6,514 bases of DNA from Acidobacteriota bacterium (GTDB lineage Bacteria; Acidobacteriota; Vicinamibacteria; Vicinamibacterales; CAVVIG01). The translations under genes and the position numbers were made by a program. Under the pieces are notes generated by a model. The model made no database searches and was not told the origin of the DNA. It saw only the letters and a program-made list of their open reading frames with translations. The DNA lies in the NCBI GenBank assembly GCA_003222555.1, contig QHWL01000160.1, forward strand, positions 1 to 6,514. Reading direction: 5' to 3'. This document shows, piece by piece, positions 1-5,269 of the stretch; within the stretch, counting starts at the first letter, position 1; each line of letters opens with the position of its first letter.

Positions 1-27
1 TTCCGGTGCGGCCGGCACAACCAGGCC

Positions 28-189
28 TCAGCCGTTGCTAGTGGACCCTCGCAACATCTGAAGCGCCGCGGGATCGGCGCCGAGGCGGCGGATGGCGGCC
101 TCCCACGACTGCTCGGGCGACGTGTTGAACATCAGGTCGCGATCGATATCGCTCGTCAACCAGGCGGATGCTTCGAGCTCCAGAGGTAG
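28..189 (-). pseudogene. Unrecognised coding remnant (C-terminal fragment)
   Basis: On the minus strand the frame between an in-frame TAA (190-192) and a TGA stop (28-30) is open for 53 codons. It reads like a real protein tail: a segment ELEASAWLTSDIDRDL is followed by MFNTSPEQSWEAAIRRLG and then ADPAALQML, with G/C-rich third positions. There is no ATG near its left end, and the only internal ATGs would give about 30 residues or fewer, so it is not a complete gene. I do not recognise the family. It lies downstream of the glycosyltransferase gene on the same strand, 139 bases past that gene's stop. The simplest reading is the decayed or frameshifted 3' end of a gene, since the adjacent frame at 156-281 carries plausible upstream sequence. 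An alternative is chance openness in GC-rich DNA, but the residue composition argues against that. Confidence 0.45.
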
Positions 190-281
190 TTAAGATGACC
201 TCTGATTCCGTGCTCTTCGAGCATGCATATTGACGTCGGCGCTACGCGGCCAGGTCTATTACCGGACGCCGCATTCTCCAT
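156..281 (-). CDS. Small hypothetical ORF, possibly the frameshifted upstream part of the remnant
   Basis: This minus-strand frame starts at an ATG (279-281) and runs 41 codons to a TGA (156-158). Its second half, MLEEHGIRGHLNYLW, looks like folded-protein sequence and ends where the overlapping remnant frame begins with LELEASAWL. A shift of reading frame near 185-190 would join them into one continuous stretch. The first half is less convincing. No good Shine-Dalgarno sequence precedes the ATG. I do not recognise the product. It is either an independent tiny ORF or, more likely, part of a broken gene that also includes 28-189. Confidence 0.2.
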   Translation of the reverse strand: MENAASGNRPGRVAPTSICMLEEHGIRGHLNYLWSSKHPPG

Positions 282-328
282 GAGACATCAGAAAAGGGCA
301 TGCGAGGGGTCCTGAAGTAGGCTGGGCA

Positions 329-1969
329 TTACGGCAGCCGCTCCACCCGCATGCTCGCGACGTCCAACCGATAGGCGGCGCGGCCAGGCGCGAGCGCGCG
401 AAGCTCCGCGTTCCGAGGTCCGCGATCGTACACGACCCACCGTAGCGCCGACGCGAGGTCGGGCTCATTGCGGGTAAGAGCGAAGTGTGGACTGTGAGAC
501 GTAGGATAGCTGACAAACACGATCGCCTTCTTTGGCGGTAGCCTCGCCATCGCGGCGTCGGCGGCGCGGTGGAAGGCGTTTCGAAGATCGATCGCCGCAT
601 GCACGCGGAGCACGTCGTTCACGCCGAGTGGTAGTAGCAGGAGCGCGACCGCTAGCGACCCGTTGGCCGCCGAGGCTGGCCAGCCGACACTGGCTTGGGA
701 CCCGAGGCCGCTGAACTTGTGGACCACGCGGCCCAGCTCGCGTGCCGCGAGGAAATAGAAGATCGGCAGCACCTCCACGTAGTAGACCATCCACCCCGGC
801 GGATGTGCGAACGTAAGATAAGCGAGCAACAGCAACGCGATCGTGACGATGCCGGCGCGCTCAACGCCGGTCGCGTGCAGGGCGGCGGCGAGGATGAGCA
901 CGCCAAGCGCGAGACGCCAGCCGTCAGCGCACCACACCAGGATCGCGATCAGCCGCTCGGCGAACGCCGACGGCAAGGACGCGAGGACGTAGCCCGCGTG
1001 CAGACCGCGAAACGACTCGCCCACAGCCGCGATCTCGGGCACCAGCGGGCGAAGGGGCGGCGCAAGATCAGCGCCGAAGCCTGGCTTGTCGAACGGGAAG
1101 TACACGCGGGAATAGCGCGGATACGGATCGAGGCGCCAATCGCCGAGCGTTTGCTGATTCCACAGCGGCCCGAGCGCGAGCATCGCGGCGCCCAGGACAA
1201 CCGGCGCGGCAAGCGGCTTCCATGCTCTCGTTGCCATCACCCGCCGCAGGATGACGAAGGCCAACGGCAGCGCAAGCGCCGCCATCGTCAGGGGCCGCGT
1301 CTCGAATCCCCATCCGAGCGCGGCGGCGACGCAGAGAAGGTTAGCGCTCTTGCTTGAATCCAGCCAGCGGATCGTCGCCCACGCCGCGATCAGCCACATT
1401 GCCGTGCTCGTGGTCTCGGAGAAGTACGACGTCGACCACATCAAGGTCGCCCAGGCCGTCGTCCACAACCACCAGGTGAGCAGCGCGGTCCACTCGTTGG
1501 CCAGACGTCTCGCGAGCCAGAAGACGAGGGCCCCGGCGATGGCGGTCATCAGCGCGGGCATCAGTCCCGGCAGGCCCAGCCAGATCCCGGGGACGAGCGT
1601 CAGCGCGTGGGCCGGCGGATACTTCGCGAAGACCGCGGGCTCGATGAACACGTGCATTTGCTCGAAGAACGCCGCGATAGGGGGCGAGGGCGCGGTCCAG
1701 CGTCCGCTCGCGAAGATTTCCGCCTGCAGCAGATATGCGCGCTCATCGTGCACGATGCCAGGTTCGTGAAAGGATCCCCACACGATGCGGACCAAGAGCA
1801 TCGTCGCGATCCCCGCGACGACCGGCGACCACGCGCCCGACAGAAATGTGGCGGCGCGCGAAGGATAGGTGGTCCAGTTCCGGCTCCAGCTCGCGATGAC
1901 GATGATCCCGCCGAGGACCAGAACCGCGAAGAGCACCGTCAAGAACGATGGGACGGGAGGGCCTACCAT
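329..1969 (-). CDS. GT39/ArnT-like integral membrane glycosyltransferase
   Basis: A 546-residue, strongly hydrophobic protein with roughly 11-13 predicted membrane spans (for example 11-28, 48-66, 136-153, 160-178, 228-243, 253-270, 326-347, 351-366, 372-389 and 437-452). After the first spans comes HDERAYLLQA (74-83), the acidic D-E motif in the first large extracytoplasmic loop that marks the GT39/PMT/ArnT fold and usually supplies the catalytic acid. KYPPAHAL (116-123) and HPPGWMVYYVEVLP (389-402) also match conserved loops of this superfamily. Known members transfer a sugar from a polyprenyl-phosphate carrier to a protein, lipid or glycan on the outer face of the membrane; the sugar and acceptor here cannot be read. 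The roughly 90-residue soluble tail is shorter than that of many ArnT-type enzymes. The ATG at 1967-1969 overlaps the methyltransferase stop in ATGGTAG, with a GGAAGGGG purine run just upstream, so translation is probably coupled. It is the last gene of the cassette. Confidence 0.85.
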   Translation of the reverse strand: MVGPPVPSFLTVLFAVLVLGGIIVIASWSRNWTTYPSRAATFLSGAWSPVVAGIATMLLVRIVWGSFHEPGIVHDERAYLLQAEIFASGRWTAPSPPIAAFFEQMHVFIEPAVFAKYPPAHALTLVPGIWLGLPGLMPALMTAIAGALVFWLARRLANEWTALLTWWLWTTAWATLMWSTSYFSETTSTAMWLIAAWATIRWLDSSKSANLLCVAAALGWGFETRPLTMAALALPLAFVILRRVMATRAWKPLAAPVVLGAAMLALGPLWNQQTLGDWRLDPYPRYSRVYFPFDKPGFGADLAPPLRPLVPEIAAVGESFRGLHAGYVLASLPSAFAERLIAILVWCADGWRLALGVLILAAALHATGVERAGIVTIALLLLAYLTFAHPPGWMVYYVEVLPIFYFLAARELGRVVHKFSGLGSQASVGWPASAANGSLAVALLLLPLGVNDVLRVHAAIDLRNAFHRAADAAMARLPPKKAIVFVSYPTSHSPHFALTRNEPDLASALRWVVYDRGPRNAELRALAPGRAAYRLDVASMRVERLP

Positions 1970-2655
1970 TTCCCCTTCCGGCAGAGAACCATGTACTGCG
2001 CGCCAACAGGGAAGCGGGCGAGCCTGCCCTCGAGCCGCCGCAGCGCGGACAGCACGCGTGGAAAGAGGAAGAGGAAGTCCGTCCGCAGCACGTTAAATCC
2101 CGCACGGGTGAGCAGCTCACGGGCGAGCGGCGGCGACAGCAACTTCGCGTCGCGATCGAACGGAATGCGTCGCATGACGAGCCGCGTGCCGGGATTCCAC
2201 GGGTTGTTCTCCCAGAAGCCGAAGTATCCACCCTCTGAGAGCGATCGATGCACGTAGCCGAGCGCATCCAAGCGCTGCCCGGGCTCGACGTGATGGAAGA
2301 CACCGTTGCAGTACACGACCTCGAACTGTCCTGACGGCTCGAGGTCGCTCATGGTCTTGAACTGCAGCCGTGGGTCGGCGTGCATCCTTCGCGCGACGTC
2401 GAGGCTCTCGCGCGACGCGTCGACGCCGATGATCATCCGTGCGTGGAGCTGTTCGAGAAGCTCGGGGCTGGTGCCGCCGGTGCCGCACCCGTAGTCGAGG
2501 ACGTGGGAAGGCTGCACGCCGAGGTCCGACAGCCGCGCGGCGAGCCATCGCACACGTTGGTGGGCGAAGTACTCCTTGGACTCGCCCGACAGCGAGAGCC
2601 CCAGGTTCAGCGCGCTGTCGTAGTTTCCGGCGTAGTCGTCGAACCTCGACTCCAT
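1963..2655 (-). CDS. Class I SAM-dependent methyltransferase
   Basis: A 230-residue Rossmann-fold methyltransferase of ordinary length. Motif I is VLDYGCGTG (52-60), the S-adenosylmethionine-binding glycine loop. The acidic residue ending strand beta 2 is D79 in GVDAS, and motif post-I/II is EVVYCNGVFHHV (112-123). A WENNPWNPGTR segment (148-158) followed by PFDRDA (165-170) probably forms part of the substrate side. The C-terminus has GAQYMVLCRK (218-227), a closing strand typical of UbiE/Methyltransf_11-like enzymes. It is cytoplasmic with no signal peptide. The substrate is unknown. Its position between two glycosyltransferases suggests a sugar, a polyprenyl-linked intermediate or a surface glycan, but this is inference. 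The ATG (2653-2655) directly follows the TGA of the upstream gene with no gap and no strong ribosome-binding site, so expression probably depends on coupling to the GT2 gene. Confidence 0.88.
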   Translation of the reverse strand: MESRFDDYAGNYDSALNLGLSLSGESKEYFAHQRVRWLAARLSDLGVQPSHVLDYGCGTGGTSPELLEQLHARMIIGVDASRESLDVARRMHADPRLQFKTMSDLEPSGQFEVVYCNGVFHHVEPGQRLDALGYVHRSLSEGGYFGFWENNPWNPGTRLVMRRIPFDRDAKLLSPPLARELLTRAGFNVLRTDFLFLFPRVLSALRRLEGRLARFPVGAQYMVLCRKGKW

Positions 2656-3816
2656 TCAGCGCCGCCGCATGCTCAGCAAGCTCAGGAAAAAGCACGAGAG
2701 AATCGTTTGGTACCCGAGCACGGCCAGCGTCACGCCCGGCACGACCACCCTCATCGTCTCGGCGTAGTTCAGGCGGCCGAAATCGCGGACGCGCCACTCG
2801 TTGACAGCGGCGACGAGCATGACGCCGCCAAGAACGACGGTCGCCAATCCCAAGAGCAAGCCACGTTCGAGCGGGAGGATCCGCGCGAATCTGTCGACGC
2901 GTGGATCGGGCGGCAGCACCCCTTCCGTGATCGCGAACGTCTTCGCGATGAGCGCGAAGAGCATGCTCTGGCTTCCGCAGATGAGCGCGAGGCTCGCGAA
3001 GAGGAGCGTGTGCGCGTCGAAGGTCATGCGCCCGAGCGTCATTCCCGGCATGGCCACGGTAAAGCCGGCGATGCCCAACACGACGAGGGTCAGCCCCGGC
3101 ATCAGGAAGAGCCGGCGCGGCGTGCACATCAGAAAGAAGCGCAGCGTGCGCCATCCGTCGCGGAACGTGTTCAGATGCGGCGAGTGACTCGTGCGGCCGT
3201 CCGGGTGCAGGGTAATAGGCACCTCGCCGATGCGCGCGCCCGAGAGGCTCGCCTTGATGATCATCTCGGTGGCGAACTCCATGCCGGTGCACCGTTGGTC
3301 GAGCTTCTGGTACAGCGTCTTGGTGAAGCCGCGCAGGCCGCAGTAGATGTCGTGGACGGGCGCGCGGAACCAGTGCCGCGCAATCCGCGAGAACATCGGG
3401 TTGCCGAGCCAGCGATGCAGGCGCGGCATGGCGCCGGGCAGCACGCGTCCGCCGCCCGACTCGAGCCGGCAACCCTGCACGAGGTCGTACCCCGCGCGGA
3501 GGCGTGCGACGAAGGTCGGCACCTCGCCGAAATCGTAGCTGTCGTCGGCGTCCCCCATGATGACGAACCGCCCCTGTGCGGCTTCGATCCCGCCCATCAA
3601 GGCGGCGCCGTACCCCCGATCGGCGACCTGCACGAGCCGCGCGCCTTCCTCTCTCGCGATCGCGGGCGAGTCGTCCGTGCTGCCGTTGTCAGCGACCACG
3701 ACCTCGCCGGCGATTCCCGCATTTCTCATCGCGGCGAGCGCCTTCCGGATGCACGTCGCGAGCGTGTCCGCCTCGTTGAGGCAGGGCATCACGACCGTCA
3801 CTTCAATCGGTGTCAC
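2656..3816 (-). CDS. Family 2 glycosyltransferase, polyprenyl-phosphate sugar synthase type, with C-terminal membrane domain
   Basis: A 386-residue protein with two parts. Residues 1 to about 230 form a GT-A fold: VVMPCLNEADTL (8-19) is the nucleotide-sugar-binding start, VVADNGSTDDS (40-50) the second conserved strand, GYGAALMGGI (68-77) follows, and IMGDADDSYDF (86-96) holds the DxD-type metal-binding aspartates. IYCGLRGFTK (157-166) and GMEFATEMIIKA (178-189) are the acceptor-side motifs of dolichol-phosphate mannose/glucose synthase-like enzymes. Residues from about 236 to 380 carry four hydrophobic segments (236-256, 267-292, 317-337, 357-380). The likely reaction is transfer of a hexose from a nucleotide sugar to polyprenyl phosphate at the inner membrane face; the sugar is not determinable. 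The start is a GTG (3814-3816): the nearby ATG at 3828-3830 is out of frame, and the next in-frame ATG (residue 10) would cut the first strand. First gene of a three-gene operon. Confidence 0.88.
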   Translation of the reverse strand: MTPIEVTVVMPCLNEADTLATCIRKALAAMRNAGIAGEVVVADNGSTDDSPAIAREEGARLVQVADRGYGAALMGGIEAAQGRFVIMGDADDSYDFGEVPTFVARLRAGYDLVQGCRLESGGGRVLPGAMPRLHRWLGNPMFSRIARHWFRAPVHDIYCGLRGFTKTLYQKLDQRCTGMEFATEMIIKASLSGARIGEVPITLHPDGRTSHSPHLNTFRDGWRTLRFFLMCTPRRLFLMPGLTLVVLGIAGFTVAMPGMTLGRMTFDAHTLLFASLALICGSQSMLFALIAKTFAITEGVLPPDPRVDRFARILPLERGLLLGLATVVLGGVMLVAAVNEWRVRDFGRLNYAETMRVVVPGVTLAVLGYQTILSCFFLSLLSMRRR

Positions 3817-4185
3817 TGGCCAAGCGCCATGTGGTCGGGAAGGGAACGGTTCATTTGAGCACGAGGTTGCTGAATGGCGGTTTCAACTTGGCGGAGTCGT
3901 GCGAAGCGTCGCTCTTGAATACTCTGTCTTCCACTGTGATGTGCGACGAGTTTGTCCACAGTCATACCTCGGATATCGGCTGATTTCGTTGGACACTTCA
4001 GACTGACCGCGTGAGCACGTGTCGCGCTTGGCTCGGTATTTCGGCCGGTCTCGCGGCTGTTGGGCCACGAGGGGATTCGTGCGCGTGCTGCGGGATCAGG
4101 GGTGACGAAAAAGGTGCTACAAACTTGCTAAAAAGGGAACCATTGGCAGGGTTTACGAATTGATATATTAATATTACTGATTGTA
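3817..4185. other. Divergent intergenic region between the two operons
   Basis: This 369-base region lies between two operons that are read away from each other, so promoters for both must be here or nearby. Open frames that cross it are extensions of shadow frames or have no protein-like composition, so I call no gene. The right edge (about 4143-4185) has promoter-like and operator-like structure for the plus-strand operon. For the minus-strand cassette I found no convincing -35/-10 pair and no clear Shine-Dalgarno before the GTG at 3816. A 6-bp inverted repeat ACTGTG/CACAGT (3933-3938 and 3957-3962) is present but too short and widely spaced to name. Confidence 0.5.
4143..4171 (+). promoter_or_regulatory. 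Candidate promoter of the XRE-NfeD-flotillin operon
   Basis: TTGGCA (4143-4148) differs from the sigma70 -35 consensus by one base. It is followed by an AT-rich tract in which TATATT (4164-4169, 15-base spacer) or TATTAA (4166-4171, 17-base spacer) could serve as the -10. Transcription would then begin about 8-12 bases before the ATG at 4186, giving a very short leader without a Shine-Dalgarno sequence. The 36 bases 4151-4186 contain only 7 G or C in otherwise GC-rich DNA. Neither spacer/-10 combination is ideal, so the exact element is uncertain. Confidence 0.4.
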
Positions 4186-4187
4186 AT
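4173..4187 (+). promoter_or_regulatory. Inverted repeat overlapping the regulator start codon, candidate operator
   Basis: ATTAC-TGATT-GTAAT is a perfect 5-bp inverted repeat with a 5-base centre, and its right arm contains the A and T of the ATG at 4186-4188. Immediately upstream and overlapping its left edge is a 10-bp perfect palindrome, ATATTAATAT (4165-4174). Short two-fold symmetric sites at the promoter are typical binding sites of dimeric XRE/Cro-type repressors, and the adjacent gene encodes such a protein. Self-regulation is therefore plausible but inferred. AT-rich tracts form palindromes easily, so chance is a real alternative. Confidence 0.35.
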
Positions 4188-4662
4188 GGAGCTCGGTCAG
4201 AAACTCCGGATGCTGCGTCATCTCGAAGGGCACCTGCGCGGGCGCGGCCGCGCCCTCACGCAGTCGGAAGTCGTCCACGCGATCAAGACGGAGCTGCACA
4301 AGAGCATCAGCCAGTCCTACCTGTCGCTCATCGAAAACGGGACGCGTCCGCACCTTTCGCACGCGTCGCGGCAGCTGCTCGCGAAATTCTTCAAGATTCA
4401 TCCCGGCTATCTGGTGAGCGATCCGCCGGGATTTCGGACCGAGCTCAGTTGGGAAATGCAGCCGGTCGAAAGCGCGCTGGATCGGTGGCTGCTCGACGGT
4501 GCCGCGCGGCTGGGACACGATCGGGCCCTCAGCGCGGCGCTCGATCGCTTAGCCGCTCATGCCGATTCGCGGGGTTGTCTCGTGCTGCTCGGCGAGATGC
4601 TGGCGATGCCGGGGCTCGTCGATCGTCTGTCGGACACGTTGATGCCGAAGGAGCGAACATGA
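4186..4662 (+). CDS. XRE-family helix-turn-helix transcriptional regulator
   Basis: A 158-residue protein. Residues about 3-78 form a Cro/C1-type HTH: MELGQKLRMLRHLEG opens helix 1, LTQSEVVHAI (24-33) is helix 2, and SISQSYLSLIENGTRP (40-55) covers the turn and recognition helix with the hallmark YLSxIENG signature. There is an extra basic loop (residues 15-23, HLRGRGRAL) before helix 2. LLAKFFKIHPGYLVSDPPGF (64-83) ends the domain. The remaining ~75 residues are predicted helical with no recognised ligand domain and may dimerise. It is a cytoplasmic DNA-binding protein, probably controlling the operon it heads. The ATG at 4186 is preceded by AT-rich sequence with no Shine-Dalgarno, consistent with a leaderless or near-leaderless message. 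Its TGA (4660-4662) overlaps the next ATG as ATGA, which ties its synthesis to that of the NfeD-like membrane protein. Confidence 0.85.
   Translation: MELGQKLRMLRHLEGHLRGRGRALTQSEVVHAIKTELHKSISQSYLSLIENGTRPHLSHASRQLLAKFFKIHPGYLVSDPPGFRTELSWEMQPVESALDRWLLDGAARLGHDRALSAALDRLAAHADSRGCLVLLGEMLAMPGLVDRLSDTLMPKERT
4648..4653 (+). promoter_or_regulatory. Ribosome-binding site fixing the NfeD-like start
   Basis: AAGGAG lies 5 bases before the ATG at 4659-4661. The frame is open far upstream (from 4449), but that extension overlaps the regulator gene in another frame and is arginine-rich shadow sequence. This site, the ATGA overlap and the immediate start of a membrane segment support 4659 as the real start. 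Confidence 0.75.
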
Positions 4663-5255
4663 ACTGGCCTGCGATCTTTCTCGGCTGCTTTGTGGTCGGC
4701 TTCCTGCTGAGCGCTCTGGCGTTCGCCCTGAGCGCCATCGCGCTGCACTTCCACGTGCACGTGCCGTTCGTGCACCACCTTCACCTTCCGCACGCTCACG
4801 CGGGTCACATCGGCCCCGCCGCGCAGGCCGGCGTCTCGCCGATCAACTTCGCCACGATCATGGCGTTTCTCGCGTGGTTCGGCGGCACGGGCTATCTGCT
4901 CACCTCCCGGTTCCGCTGGCTGGCGCTCCCGGCGCTGACGATGGCGACGCTCGGCGGCGGCATCGGCGCCTTCGTCGTGTTCTGGGTGATGGCTCACGTG
5001 CTATGGTCGCCGGACGAAAACATGCAGAGCGCGGACTATCGGATGGTCGGCGTTCTGGGACGTGTCGGCCACGCGATTCGTGACGGCGGGACGGGCGAGC
5101 TGATCTACGCGCACAGGGGCGCGCGGCATTCCTGCGGCGCCCGCAGCGCCGACGGCCGAGCGATCGAACATGGGGTGGAGGTGGTCGTGACGGCGTACGA
5201 CCGCGGCATCGCGTATGTGCGGCGCTGGGACGAGCTCGCGGCCGACAAATCCTGA
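4659..5255 (+). CDS. NfeD/YqiJ-like membrane protein with OB-fold domain, flotillin partner
   Basis: A 198-residue protein, close in length to E. coli YqiJ and B. subtilis YuaF. A membrane segment spans about residues 5-29. A loop of residues 30-50 contains nine histidines, and two further hydrophobic segments lie at about 64-82 and 86-115. Residues about 125-190 form a small beta-rich domain: GVLGRVGHAIRDGGTGELIY (131-150), then GARHSCGARSADG (154-166), HGVEVVVTAYDRGIAYVRRW (171-190). This is the NfeD-type OB-fold pattern, with conserved G-G-E, R-A and G-V-V-V positions. The serine-protease domain of long NfeD proteins is absent, as in the short NfeD1b class. These proteins sit in the membrane beside flotillin and are thought to assist or organise its assemblies. 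Context agrees: the flotillin gene starts 14 bases after the stop, and the regulator overlaps by 4 bases. The histidine-rich loop is a possible metal-binding site (inference). Confidence 0.82.
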   Translation: MNWPAIFLGCFVVGFLLSALAFALSAIALHFHVHVPFVHHLHLPHAHAGHIGPAAQAGVSPINFATIMAFLAWFGGTGYLLTSRFRWLALPALTMATLGGGIGAFVVFWVMAHVLWSPDENMQSADYRMVGVLGRVGHAIRDGGTGELIYAHRGARHSCGARSADGRAIEHGVEVVVTAYDRGIAYVRRWDELAADKS

Positions 5256-5262
5256 AAGGAGA
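5255..5262 (+). promoter_or_regulatory. Ribosome-binding site of the flotillin gene
   Basis: AAAGGAGA begins at the last base of the NfeD-like stop codon and places AGGAG 8 bases before the ATG at 5270-5272. It is the strongest Shine-Dalgarno sequence in the window and suggests flotillin is made in larger amounts than the preceding regulator, which has none. Confidence 0.75.
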
Positions 5263-5269
5263 GTTGACT

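Larger units (their letters stand above)
1..328. other. Region without an intact gene
   Basis: Apart from the two minus-strand fragments at 28-189 and 156-281, nothing is supported here. There is no tRNA-like fold, transposase sequence or convincing terminal repeat. No clear GC hairpin followed by a T-run was found on the minus strand downstream of the glycosyltransferase stop (329-331), so an intrinsic terminator for the left cassette is not visible. Confidence 0.5.

Noticed and set aside
695..1357. 220-codon plus-strand open frame
   Set aside because: Antisense shadow of the GT39-like gene, with highly charged composition and no motif.
2117..3472. 451-codon open frame on the minus strand overlapping the GT2 and methyltransferase genes
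   Set aside because: Arginine/alanine/histidine-rich shadow of two genes with clear catalytic motifs in another frame; no protein family features.
2380..3858. 492-codon open frame on the plus strand
   Set aside because: Antisense shadow of the GT2/methyltransferase genes, rich in Arg, Glu and His with no domains; long open antisense frames are expected at high GC.
3952..3960. TTGTCCACA, one base from a DnaA-box consensus
   Set aside because: A single isolated near-match with no cluster, no AT-rich unwinding element beside it and no replication genes nearby; expected by chance.
3933..3962. ACTGTG...CACAGT inverted repeat as a CRP-like site or hairpin
   Set aside because: The spacing is 18 bases rather than the short centre of a CRP site, and a 6-bp stem with an 18-base loop is too weak to call.
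4016..4021. CACGTG palindrome in the intergenic region
   Set aside because: Six bases only, common by chance in GC-rich DNA and without further symmetry.
3883..4068. 61-codon minus-strand ORF in the intergenic region
   Set aside because: Composition is Arg/Thr/Ser-rich without a hydrophobic core, there is no ribosome-binding site, and nothing suggests a real protein.
4449..4658. 70-codon N-terminal extension of the NfeD-like protein
   Set aside because: Overlaps the regulator gene in another frame, is arginine/serine-rich and lacks a ribosome-binding site; the ATG at 4659 has AAGGAG five bases upstream.
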